Positions 31,331 through 42,807 of a stretch of DNA of 64,000 nucleotides are shown piece after piece. The stretch is from Isoetes taiwanensis. Lineage: Eukaryota > Streptophyta > Lycopodiopsida > Isoetales > Isoetaceae. Position 1 is the stretch's first letter, and each line of letters starts with the position of its first letter. The translations under genes were made by a program, and so were the position numbers. The DNA is taken from positions 13,442,494-13,506,493 of the forward strand of contig JAJEKV010000014.1 of NCBI GenBank assembly GCA_021234155.1, read 5' to 3'. Under the pieces are notes generated by a model. It saw only the letters and a program-made list of their open reading frames with translations, had not been told where the DNA came from and ran no database searches.

Positions 31331-32258
31331 CGGCAAGGTCATCTCCTCAAGAAATTGGCTCGAGGGCATGTCGATTTGTGTAGATTAATTCTATGTATAG
31401 TTAAGATTAATCTACGCATGCAACCTATGCTAGGTATGGGTCGCATGCGTTGTGACCGATAATGAGACCACTACGGTGATCTCTAGGGCATGGTGTAATG
31501 TCAATGTAGACATGACCGCGTTTCCGCTTGGGCGAGTGGAAGGTAGATTAGAAAGTCTACTTCTGTCCCACGGAAGTAGACGACCTCGAGAGAAAGGAGG
31601 CCATTAAGGAATGCACTGATAGGAAAAGCACCTCTAGCCCCATATATGCTTTGATAGGAGGAATCAGGCCTTCACGCCCCATATACGGGAAGGACCTATC
31701 CTCCACGCTGGGCAACTAGGGTGTTGGCATGAGCGGCATATAGACATATAGGCGTTGTCTCCACGGCCATAATGGAAGATTCACCCTCTTCCTACGCCGG
31801 GAGATTAGCCATGCATCCATGTAGATAGGTGGGGTGGTCACCATATAACCAAAATTTTACTAATAATTAAATGGTACTAACGTAGTGTTGACCTGCAGGC
31901 CAATAGAGCGCTCCGGAGGGCAAAGAGGTCGAGCTACGAAGACTTGCAACACAAATTTTGTTGGAATGTGTTGCAAGGAATGAAGAGTACCTCGGACGTT
32001 AATTTTAATTTTGATAAACTTAATTGTCATGATAAGTGAATTATTGAGTAACCTGTTTTAATGATGTTGTGAACCGATAAGTTATTCCATAATATAACGG
32101 CGTAATAATGTCTAAAAATATTACCTTAAGGTAATCTTAATAAATGTGTAAGTATTATAGTAGTTTATCGTATGTATCAGGTTGATTGCAGGTTAGGATG
32201 ATCCCAAGGTGGGGAGACCCACGATGCTGCGGACAACATCATTTCAAGGTGGGGAGAA
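31331..32258 (+). other. E2 3' untranslated region with PPT
   Basis: No coding sequence. It ends in the polypurine tract AAGGTGGGGAGAA (32246-32258). A second AAGGTGGGGAGA lies about 45 bp upstream (~32205), a possible duplicate PPT. Confidence 0.7.
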
Positions 32259-33901
32259 TGTGACATTCCAGGACAGTATACGGTCCCAGGACGTATACTG
32301 TACTGCCTCGTCACGCGTACACGCCACTCCGACCGACGTGTACGCCGACGTGTAGCCAGGTGGGTAGCCCTAGGGGGCAGCTTGCAAGGAATGTGCAATT
32401 ATTAATGTGCACATTTTCCAATGTACACATTAATATTCCATGTGGACACTTGATGCCAAGTGGGCCATACCCAAGTGTGCAATTAATGTGCACATTTTCC
32501 AATATACACATCAATGTGGGCACACATTTCCATGTGGGCACATTTGGCCACCTAGCCATTAAAGGCAAGTGGGCCCATTACCAATTGCCTAAAGGGAATA
32601 ATTGGAAACCCTAACCAACCCCTTGTCTATTAAGGAGGGGAAACCCTAACTTGCCCATTTTTCGTTTCTAGGGTTTTAGAACTCTGTTTTAGCTGCCTCA
32701 ACAGCCAAAACCGCCTCCCAGGCTCTGCCTGAGAGAATTGCACCATTAGTTTCCCTTGACTCGAGCGTTTCAGCAGGATGGTCGAGCTCAGGTCAGGAGG
32801 AGCCACTCAAGGATCAGGTATTTGGCCCATTTAATAGTCTAAACCCTATTTCCGTCATAAAATCAGTAGGTTTAGCCCATTAAATTGCCCATAGCAGCCT
32901 TCTAGATCTCTAGATACCAGCCTCTAACTAAAGAACCTAACTCTATGATATAGATTAGATATAGTTCCTTAATTCTTCTGTGATGTATATGGATGATGGA
33001 TCTCTATGAACTCCTTGTATTGGGAAGGGGGGTAGAGACCTAAAGCTTGGTAGTAGATGCTCCTAGATTAGCCTCTCTAGCACACTATAGATTCGGCCTG
33101 TGCACAAGAACCACACCTGGTTGTGGGTGAAGGGGCCAGACTGGCTGAGAAGGAGGGCCATGTCCCGACTCCTGAAAGATCCCTCTGGTGTGTAAGGCCT
33201 ACCAGGGGTCATTGTGACTAGGTCTAATGGCTCACCACTGAGTGCGGGTGAGGCATGGACTCGACACCCGTGAAGTGGTGTACACTTTCCAGTGGGTTCC
33301 CGGTCGAATCAAAGGGCCCCCTCTAGTCACCTTGAGTCGGCATGTAGACCTCTGGAGGGAGTGATCCCTTCCTGCCCCATCGGAACTGGGAGGATGAAAC
33401 CCAGGAATAGCCCTTTTGGCTATGCATCCGGCGGGCTACAGTCAGGTTCCGACACTTTTCAGCCTACTCTGCAAAGTGTGCACAGGAGGGGCGGATGGAG
33501 TGGACAACCCTATGCCATGTTCATATGCCAACCAAATCCATTGCCATGAATTCTGTCTGCAATGAACTCTGGAGACCCAAGCCGTCAGTCATCCCCTTTG
33601 AGTCTGAGCCTTGGGTAGAACTCCCCATATGTATTGTGCTCACCTTGTTTATGCAGATGTGATGGACCACCCTTCGAGGTGGATATGTGCTTATGTTATA
33701 TACTGACATGTATGTTTATGCTTCCGCAGCTAGGTAGACCCTAAGGGAGACGGGGTAAAATGACCCCTTCACTCTTCCCACTGGAACCCATCACGGTTGC
33801 AGTGTTATGTGGAGGGCCCTGTATCGGCCTGGAGCTGGTATGGGGGATGAACTCCTGTTTGTATACGGTGAGTGCACCGTATACGAGTAGGGGACGTCAC
33901 A
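32259..33901 (+). repeat. E2 3' LTR (1,643 bp)
   Basis: Begins TGTGACATTCC and ends GGGGACGTCACA. U3 start inverted repeat: CAGTATACG/CGTATACTG (32274-32300). U5 end: GTATACGGTG and CACCGTATAC (33861-33884). U3 also has a duplicated segment ATTAATGTGCACATTTTCCA at about 32400 and 32470-32510. Confidence 0.93.
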
Positions 33902-34638
33902 AAATAGTTGGGGCCGACCTAGATCGGCCCTAAATACCGAGCCATTCCGACCTAGGTCGGAGTCAGACTAATCCGACCGTGGGTCGATTGGAATGTGAAC
34001 AAAAAAAAAAAATTCCCCCCTTTTCGATTGTTGCATTCTGTGGGCGTCAAGAATGCTGGAATAGACGATTTTGGAGCAAAATGGCACTGCCAAATCCTTT
34101 CTTGAGCATTCCAACTCTCTGTTTTAGTGAAGAATGGGTAAACCGTAGCTGAATCGTGGTCGTGTAAGCTTGCTTCCTTGTTTTTTTTATTTCTAAGCTA
34201 AAATACAATCGCAGAATACTCTGCTAGCTCCCATCCCAGTCGTTCTTCTTTCTTAATGCTTATTCTTCAATCATTCTTATGTCTTTCTTATCCTCTGCTG
34301 CAGTTCATAGAGCTTGGCCGGCAAACTCCACAGTTCATAGCAGCAGGCATCGACTGTCTGTCACTTGCTTCTCCTTCAGGTATTCAAGCTCACATTCAAT
34401 TTCTTTGATGGCTCCCAAGGCCAGAAATCCCTCCTCCGATTTAGGTTTGTACTTAGGGGCATGTTTAATTTAAGAACTACTATTATACAGTAAGAAAACT
34501 CCCAGTGGATTGCAGTTGCACTTGAACTGGAGCAAAAAGTCTTTTTTTTTTTTTCCTCTCTGTATTCTTACTGTGTGACATGACTTCGGGTGGTTCTTCT
34601 GTAGCTGTAACAGGTGTTGTCCAAGCATAGCAGATGGT

Positions 34639-36595
34639 TGTTGACCCTAAACCTGGCTTATAGGTCAACCACAAGAATCCAATTCAAGTTTTCACTCAAA
34701 TTGGGGTTAGGACCTCCAGATCACTTAAGGTGATCAGTCTATGCAAGAAAATTCCAAAGATAAGTTCAAAAAGTTTAAGTTCTATACCTTTCCCATTTTC
34801 AAAAAATGGTACCTTTGCCAAAACAATTGTGGTGTTGGGATGCAGATCGATTTTTTGAGTCAGATGCTGTAGACTTGGTCAAAAAAGTTGTAGGTTACCA
34901 ACAGTAAAGCCTCTGACCAAGTCAGAGATTTAATCTGTGAGTTATTCGAGCTCAAAGTGAGGTCAAATTTTGGTCAATAGAGGTCAAATATAGAAAACAA
35001 AGGATCGGAATTGAGATTTGGAGTTGCCAATCACTTTTTGAGAATTTCCAAAGCGGATAGGTTGCAATGGTGTTGGGGAAGAGAGGCAAGCAGTCAAATC
35101 CTAGTTTGGAGGTGTATAGGTATTTTTGTGACCGGATTTGGCAAAATACTGATCAAAACTGCTTCAAACCCGAGAGCAATTTTTTTGAATTTGAGCTACA
35201 CTTGGTATTTTTGAATGATTCCAACTCCTTTGGCTTTCTTAACACCCAAGGATAGGTGGCAGACAGGCCAAGGGCGCTAAAAACACTCAGGGATTTTTCT
35301 ATAGAATTTTTTATGGCAAGAATTGCTAAGGAAAATATCGGAGACAAATTCAACAACTTGACAGTCAATTTGGATTGATATGAAGGTAAATATATCAAGA
35401 TAACAATAGATAAGGATGTTTCATAGCTTCAAGTACAAGAAAATAATCATCAAAAGTCATAAGGTAATTTCTGAAAGTAATGTCAACTAAATCTTGTAGA
35501 TCCAGTTGAGGAGAGCTCAAGAACTTCAAGGATCGTCCAGATCTTGCTCAGCAATGATCAATGTATGATCTGAATACTTCTGGGCCTTCGAAAAACTTCT
35601 GTTGTTGATTCCCTGGTATATAAGTTTGAATTTTATTATTCCGGCATCTTAGGGCTTAGATTTAGGCTTAATTTGATGCTTAAGAGCAGGGATCCAGGTT
35701 TAGGTAGGTCTTAAGGTTTAAAAACTCGGTTCCGGCGTGATTCGAGCTTGTTTCCAGTTTTAGGTCTGCTCAGCTGTATTTTCGAAGATCTGCGCGATAC
35801 GGTCACCGTATTTTTTGAAGTATAAACCATGAATATTCCGTATTTTGGGTTTTTGAAAAGCTAGACTATGGTTTGGAAGGGTTACCCATATAAACATTGA
35901 AGGAGTGAGCCATTGGAGCAAGGGCAACCCTAATTTTTGGGGGAATATACCCGATTTTAAGCATTATGAGGGAGAATATTCCACATAACATGGCCCTTTT
36001 ATAGCACAATGGTGACTAGGTATGGGGAGGAATTTGCAAGAACATGGCATAGGAAAAAAAAAGGCAAAAGCCATGGGGAAAATGGTGGGAATAAATTATG
36101 GAGGAATAAGGATGTATGGGGGAAGAAAAGTTAGGCAAGATATGATAGGGTATGCAAGAGTGAACAAAAGGAGTATAAACATAGGAAAAAAGGCTAGGAA
36201 ATTTTAAAAGGGCAAGAATAAAAAATGAGTGAGAATGGCTAGGGAATTTCAAAGGGGCAAGAATAAAAATGAGTGAGAATGGCTAGGGAATGGAACCAAA
36301 TACCATAGGGTCTTCCAAACTTTGAACTTCCAATCTTCAAAAAATGCCTTCCAAACTTCTTAACCCAGAATCTTCTAGAGCATATTCTTGACTAAGCACT
36401 TTGACCTTAAATAAAATACCTCATGTGAGTTTTTGATCCTTGAGCACTTGTTGACTTGAAGAATGAACACCCTTTGACCTCCATATCAATGTTGAATGCC
36501 AAGAATCTTCCAAACTTTGACCTAGTCTTCTAAAGTAAATTGACCTAGTTTGAACATATAGATCTCCATTAGCATGTTGCCCTTTGGGGGCAACA
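34639..36595 (-). repeat. Tat-like element 3' LTR (1,957 bp)
   Basis: TGTTGACC...GGGGGCAACA, nearly identical to 42808-44753 over its length. It contains a short tandem repeat around 36203-36290. Open frames inside are shared by both LTRs but show no known domain. Confidence 0.95.
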
Positions 36596-37370
36596 TCTCG
36601 CCAAAACAAAAGAATGACTGGTCCCCTCAGCCATAAAGGGTCTTCAATCTTGTACCAAGGTGCTTGAGTGAGAATCATGGTAGAGAGAGAATGTAATGTG
36701 CAAGTGTTAATGGAATAGAAATGAAGATGGGGGAGGGGGGATGTGAATGGAATATGATAAGTGAAAAAGAGTGAGAATGAGTGTGACTATGATAGGATAG
36801 TGATGGAAATGGACTGTATGGGGGGAAGGAAAAATGTGAAAATGTTGAGGTCTCGCCAAAACAAAAGAATGTGTGTCTCCTTAATATATTCAAGAGCAGC
36901 TCTGCTAGGATGGTGAAGCTGAATTGCAGAGTGCTTTCTTCCTGGGGAAATGAACAACAAGAATAAGAAGTTTAAATGGATGGCAGGGCTACTTATGGCA
37001 AATGAATAAAAATGGGAAAAGGGTGCACCTGTCATGGAAACACACAAACTAGTTAATCTTAATACCTTGCAACTCTGCTATGGTGGTGAAGCTGATTTGC
37101 AGAGTGCCTTTATGGGAATGAGAATAGGAGTAAGAAGTCTAGATGAATAACAGGACCACTTATGGCAGGTGGATGAAGATGGAAAAAAGGGTGCTCCTGC
37201 ATATGGCACTTGGTAAAGCATTAGTAATCACTATTTTCTTGAGATCATTCATACTGTCCTCAAATCAGCCCAACCTACAATCATAAAATTAACCCATTAA
37301 AATAACATGCTCAAAGAATTAAATAAATCTAGCTATGCTAATTCTACCATAGATTTTTTTTTAAATTTCT
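36596..37370 (-). other. Tat-like element 3' untranslated region
   Basis: Non-coding. It holds a duplicated ~100-170 bp segment (GAAGCTGAATTGCAGAGTGC at ~36917 and again, slightly changed, at ~37087) and a repeated TCTCGCCAAAACAAAAGAATG (36596 and 36852). Confidence 0.6.
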
Positions 37371-38114
37371 TTAATGCAAAAAGAGGGACAAGCATGCATG
37401 CTGGTCCCAATACCTCTTTAGATGCAAGACATTAATAGGATTTGGTAACAGCATTCCTGAGGCAACTTCTTGTAGCCAATATGAGTTGGTACCTGCAGCT
37501 TTCTGCACCACAAAAGGTCCCTCCCAAATATTATCAAATTTGCCTGCTGAGTCTTCTTTTGACTTATTCCACTTGAGGACAAGTTCTCCTTCTCTAAAAG
37601 TGCCTTGTATCCTATGTGCAGCTTTAAAAGCAGCCAGATCTTTGGCCTTTCTCAGCAAATTAGTATTCTCAGCCTCCATCCTATATTCATCTAGGTGTAG
37701 CAAGGCATCCAATCTTTCCTGCAAGGCATGTTCAAAAGGTAAACATAGTTTATAAGCTAACCTCAGGGAAGGCAACTCAAGTTCCACTGGTAAGACTGCC
37801 TCTATGCCATAAACCAAATTGAAGGGTGTATGATTTGTAGCTGTTTTGAGAGTGACTCTATAAGCCCAAAGTGCATCCACTATTTTGACATGCCAATCTC
37901 TCTTATTGATCTCAACTGTCTTCTGCAAGATACTTTTCAACACTTTGTTAGTGGCTTCAGCTTGTCCATTACCTTGGGGATAATATGAGGAGCTCTTGGT
38001 ATGCTTGACCTTTAAGATGTCCAACAAGTTAGCAATAACTTCATTAACAAAAAGGTGTGCCCCTATCAGAATGCAACTGAAAAGGAATACCAAATCTGGA
38101 ACAAACATACTCAT
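37371..38114 (-). pseudogene. Tat-like integrase, C-terminal half
   Basis: Contains SSSYYPQGNGQAEATNKVLK (catalytic Glu region), DALWAYRVTLKTATNHTPF and VYGIEAVLPVE, typical of Tat-type integrase, then the C-terminal WEGPFVVQKA. The N-terminal 20 residues are out of frame relative to the upstream segment. Confidence 0.88.
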
Positions 38115-38142
38115 GTAAAAATCAAGGCGCTTGTAGCAAAGA

Positions 38143-39627
38143 TTAGCTTTGCCTCAAAGGTATAGCTTCTGCCCATTTAGTAAAATAATCTGTGGCCACA
38201 ATGATATGCTGATGTTGACCTGCAGAAGAAGGATTAATAGGGCCAATATAATCTAACCCCCAAATTTGAAAGGGCCCTGGAGATATGATGGGATTAAGGG
38301 CAGCTGGAAGTAAAATTCTTTTGCTAAAGATTTGGCATTGATGGCAAGTCTTTATAATATCATAACAATCTTTAAAAATAGTAGGCCAATAATATCCAGA
38401 CCTGAGAATCTTTTTTGCTGTAGTATCACCAGCAAAATGCCCTCCACAAATACCTTTGTGCATTTCCCTGATGATTAGAGCAGACTCACTTTCATTCACA
38501 CACCTCAACAAGACTCCATCTCGGTTGACTTTGCACAAAACATTGTCTATCATCTTGAATTGCCTGCATTTATCCTTGAGTCTCCTTTTTTGGTTTGAAG
38601 TGTAACTTGAGGAGATGATTCCATGTTGTAAGAAGTCTCTAATAGGTTGTTGCCAACCACCATCAACCTGATCTTCTGGAGTTACCTCTACATGAGCTAC
38701 AGCAAGTGAAATGTCACCAGTATCCAACTCATCTGCAGGTGCAATGTCAACAGTATCCAACTCATCCTCATGGTCAAAAAATATATAAGGCAAATAAAGG
38801 CTAGGACTTCGTACCAAATGTAATTCTTTTACAGAAATATCATAGCTTTGCAACTTACAAGCCCATCTTTGGATTTTTGGTTTGCTGGTTGCTTTACCAA
38901 ACAGTAGACCCATTGGATTTTGCTTCATGTAGACTTGGACTTGACTCTTCAGAAGCAAGTGTCCTTGCCTATTGATAAGAAACATGAGGGCAGCAGCACT
39001 TTTTTCTATTCTGGTATATCTCTCCTCTAGAGCAGACCATTGTTTACTTGCAAATACTATGGTATGCTTATCCTGCAAAATGGCTAATCCTATAGCTTTT
39101 TTAGTAACAGTAATATAAACTTCAAATGGCATATTCAAATCTGGTTTTCTCAAGAGTGTGGCTTCACATATGGATAGAATAAGAAAGTCAAAAGCCTCTT
39201 GGCATTCTGAAGTCCATGTGATAGGTATATGCTTACTTTCAGACTTAGAGAACTTACCTACCCTTGTCAATCTAGAGATGGGGCTTAAAATATGGGCAAA
39301 ATTAGGAATATACATCCTAAGAAAACTTGTCATACCAACAAAACTTTTGACCTGTTTTAGATTCTTGGGAGGTGCTAATTTTTTGAGAGCTTCAATCTTG
39401 TCTTGAGCAACTTGAATGCCTTGGCTGGATACTTCATGCCCTAAGAGTTGTCCTTTTGATGCAAAAAAAATGCATTTCTTTGGATTTAGATTGACTCCTG
39501 AACTCCTGCACAAAGAACAAATTTTTGCAAGTAACTCCACATGATTAGATGGATGAGAGCCTAAGCAAAGGTCATCTAAATACACCCTGAACTCATCAGC
39601 AGACATGGATTTGAAAATAACATCCAT
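38143..39627 (-). pseudogene. Tat-like RT C-half, degenerate RNase H, integrase N-half
   Basis: RT active site FRVYLDDLCLGS near the start, then SFVGMTSFLRMYIPNF. The Ty3-type RNase H that follows lacks the expected Asp residues (YITVTKKAIGLAIL where D is usual; VYMKQNP where TDH-like is usual). The integrase finger and core start follow: GHFAGDTTAKKIL, CHQCQ and GLDYIGPINP. Confidence 0.9.
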
Positions 39628-40181
39628 TGCTCTTTGAAGGTGGCTGGAGCATTCATCAAACCAAAAGGCATTCTTTTCATAGCATATGTACCCCAGGGAG
39701 TGATAAAAGAAGTTTTTGGTTGGTCTTCTTCTTTGATGTTGATCTGGTTGAATCCTGAGAATCCATCCAAAAATGAATACACTTCCTTACCTGCTACAGC
39801 ATATAAGATCTCTTCTAAAAAAGGCAAAGGATAACAATCCTTGATGGTGGCTTTGTTGAGATCTCGATAATCAATGCGAATTCTTAAAGCACCACTTTTC
39901 TTCTCTACAGGAACAATGCAAGATACCCATTCTGGATTAATGATTTCAATAATCACACCTGCATCTAACATCTTGTTCAATTCATCCTTTATTAGCCCCA
40001 TAAGGGAAGCATTAATCCTCCTTAATTTTTGAAAAACAGGTTTACAACCTTCCTTGATTTTAATTTCAAATTGGCATACCTCAGTTTTGATACCTGATAG
40101 TTCTGAATAGTCCCAAGCAAATACATCTTTTCTTTCTTCAAAAAACATTTGTATGCTCTCCCTGTTTTGATATTCAATCAA
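39576..40181 (-). pseudogene. Tat-like RT N-half
   Basis: DVFAWDYSELSGI, IRIDYRDLNKATIKDCYPLP and MPFGLMNAPATF are RT motifs of the Tat/Athila side of Ty3. A frameshift at the end (after APATF) separates it from the catalytic YLDD segment. Confidence 0.9.
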
Positions 40182-40267
40182 ATCTCCAACAAACAGAGTT
40201 CTAGGTGTACCATTTTTTTTTTGATCACAATCTCTTCAGTCTCCTTCTTTTTACGATGCATCAATGG

Positions 40268-40975
40268 TCAAAATAGGACCAGTGCTTTTACTTCATTGTC
40301 ATCAAGGTCATCTTCAGGAATAGCTCCCTCAGTCAAATGTGACATGAGAGTTTCCCTACACAGGGCATCAGCCTCAAAATTCTTTTCTCTTGGGATATGA
40401 GTGATCCTCCATGAAGCAAAACTTGAGAGCACTCCCATTGCCTGATTCTTCAAAAGCTCCATATCTGCATTTTTTGTTTGATAATCTCCTGAAACTTGTC
40501 TGCAAATTAATTGTGAATCACCATAAATATGGATATTGGCAATATCCATAGCTTTGGCTTCTTCAAGACCTGCAATCAAAGCTTTATATTCTGCCACATT
40601 AGAAGTGACTTGAGGAAAAATTCTCCCTACCTTAGCTAAGAGTTTATGAGAAGAATCTTTCAAAATAGCAGCAGATGATGCAACATTTAGTTTTTTAGAG
40701 ATACCTCCATCAAACCATAGAAAACATGTTGGTCCTTGTTTGCTGGGAAGTGCACACTCCATAATAAGGGGAACCATTTCATATTTTCTTGGTTTGGTGT
40801 TTTTTAACCTGTAAGATCCCAAAGGCTCCTCAATTAGCATTTCTTTAATAAAGTTTACCTCTTCTTTGGAGCCATAGGAGCCTTCTTGGTTGTAAATAGT
40901 AGCAGTTTGGGAGCCATTGGAGATGGTACATCTCCCTTGAGACCGACCGCCTAGCATCCACAAAGAGCTAGCCAT
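40268..40975 (-). CDS. Additional RNase H domain located upstream of RT
   Basis: 235 aa open frame. The RNase H fold is recognised by FDGG, SNVAEYKALIAGLEEA, YGDSQLICRQVSGDYQ and FEADALCRE, giving the D-E-D-D catalytic set. This is the archaeal/plant-type (RVT_3-like) RNase H known from Tat elements. Here it precedes RT, while the RNase H after RT is degenerate, so this domain probably supplies the activity. The start is uncertain and may be part of a longer polyprotein. Confidence 0.85.
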   Translation of the reverse strand: MASSLWMLGGRSQGRCTISNGSQTATIYNQEGSYGSKEEVNFIKEMLIEEPLGSYRLKNTKPRKYEMVPLIMECALPSKQGPTCFLWFDGGISKKLNVASSAAILKDSSHKLLAKVGRIFPQVTSNVAEYKALIAGLEEAKAMDIANIHIYGDSQLICRQVSGDYQTKNADMELLKNQAMGVLSSFASWRITHIPREKNFEADALCRETLMSHLTEGAIPEDDLDDNEVKALVLF

Positions 40976-41067
40976 CTCCTCCCTAAAAGTAGGTCATAGA
41001 TATCAGATTCATCCCCTATATCTTCAAAAGCCACCACAATAAAGTTAGCGTGCTACAGCTTATGCCT

Positions 41068-41600
41068 TCAGATTATGTGCACTTTAGTCACCACACCAAT
41101 AGGAGAAATTTTAGCATTATAAAAGATCTTAGTAATATGGAAGCTCTCTTGTCCACCTCGAAACCACACTTCTTCATAATGTGATATGGCATGATGTTTA
41201 GGGAGACCCCCATCAAGTAATACATTGGAAAAGGTAAAACCTCCTAGAGCAAAATTAACATGTAAATGCTCGGTCAAGGCATCGAAAATTTATACAAGCA
41301 TTTAATTGTTCACCACTAGTTTGTTTGAAGCACTCTTTTTACAGTAGTGGGTGCAATCTTTAACAATGTGAAAAGATTCACACTCACCTTAGAGTTTTTG
41401 AGCAAGATATCCACTTCATCAAGGTCTTGGTCTTTCTTACCAAATTTTTTTTGTGGAGGTGGAGCTATCACTTGAGCGTGTATTTCCATTGTAGGTGAGG
41501 GAGACCTAGTTGTGGGATGCCTACTGATTCAAAGATGTGTATTGACTTCATTCATTCTTCTGGGTTTGCACTACCATAACTTCTTCAGTCTTGGGAGCTT
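41068..41600 (-). pseudogene. Tat-like protease remnant and spacer
   Basis: The short frame 41277-41068 has FSNVLLDGGLPKHH, resembling the LIDGGS active-site region of Tat-type protease with the Ser lost. The rest to 41600 is out of frame or non-coding. Confidence 0.5.
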
Positions 41601-42631
41601 CAGAGCCTTTGAATAAACCTTATTGAAGTACTTGGTTCAGTAAACCTCACAGAAGGTTTAGGTTCTGACCTTTTTTCTTGTTCCTGCTTGGCAAAGTATT
41701 CTTTAACAGCACATTTAACATCAGTATGACCAACTTCTTTGCAGAAAGAACAAACAGGACATTCTTTTCCAAAGTGGCCTTTCCTATTACATTTAGGACA
41801 CACTTGCCAATAGCAAATTTCTGATGGATGAGTATTCCTATTGCAATGGACACATTCAGGGTAAGTTTTACCTGTTCTTGCAGTTTTGAGCTCAACTAGT
41901 TGTTTGGTTAACTCTGCTAAAGCCTCAGTAACCTTAGATAGGTCTGATTTAACCTCTGCAACTTGAGAACTAGCTTCCTCCTCCTTAGATTTCTTCTTTT
42001 CTTTCTGTATGGCATACACTGGAATGGAAGGGTGATGGTCATAATGTGCATCAGTAGCATCAGGGTAAAAAGGATCATGGCCATGGTGGGAGATATGGTG
42101 CTTATCAGGCAAGGTAGAGAGCATTTGAGTCAGATCAGTAGTTTTGGCAAAGACTTTGTATATGGAATCAAATCCTTCAGCAGCTTGGATCTTAAGCAAT
42201 TTTCTTTGGATATCTGGTCTTTATTCCAGACCATTGATGAAAGCAGTTACTAAAAAAAGTGTAGGAATTGTGACCTGTGCTCTTTGACACCTGATCATAA
42301 ATGTGCTAAATCTTTCTTTGTACTGATTCACACTCTTCCCTGCATGTATAGAAAAGCTTTGCAATTCATTAACCAAATCTTTGGGAGCAGCTAACTTACC
42401 AAACCTGTCCAGAAATTTCTTAACGAGTTCATCCCATGAGGTGGTACCCATTAACTTCTCATAAGTTAACCAAGCACCAGCTTCACTCTCATCTTTGAAG
42501 CATTTTTCAAATTCTGAAAGCTTGCACCCTTTCTTGAAACCATAATCCCTGTAATAGTCTTCAAATATTCTCAAAAAATGGTTAGCACTCATGCTGGAAT
42601 CAAAGGTAGGCAAAGGAACAGGGACATTCAA
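41600..42631 (-). pseudogene. Tat-like gag
   Basis: A gag core (LRIFEDYYRDYGFKKGCKL, DELVKKFLDRFG, VNQYKERFSTFMIRC) is followed after an in-frame TAA (~42218) by a Cys-rich tail with CPKCNRKGHFGKEC and CSFCKEVGHTDVKC zinc knuckles. Homology to Ty3 gag is clear. It lies next to the 5' LTR. Confidence 0.88.
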
Positions 42632-42786
42632 CTCAAACTAGTATGGCATGTTCTGGAGTAAGCTAGTTGAGAAACTTGAAGGCAATGGCCTTTCTCTGCA
42701 ATGATCTGATACATCAACATCTTCCAATGGTTCTGATTCTGCTGGAAATTTTTGCTTTGGAGCCATGAGTTCTGAGATCCAGGAAG

Positions 42787-42804
42787 ATCTCGGTAGGACC
42801 TCCA
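42787..42804 (-). other. Tat-like element PBS
   Basis: On the minus strand, TGGAGGTCCTACCGAGAT follows the LTR end (after TTT). It starts with TGG as expected for a tRNA 3' CCA, but the tRNA is not identified. Confidence 0.55.
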
Positions 42805-42807
42805 AAA

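Larger units (their letters stand above)
8339..33901 (+). mobile_element. E2: histone-carrying Ty3/gypsy chromovirus, interrupted by E3
   Basis: Order: truncated 5' LTR (8339-9276), PBS, H3-like gene, ORF B (split by E3), gag-pol with chromodomain, PPT, full 3' LTR (32259-33901). Removing E3 (13267-26295) leaves an element of about 12.5 kb as present here. It is inactive: there is an amber stop in gag, a deletion in RT, and frameshifts in RT and integrase. Confidence 0.9.
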
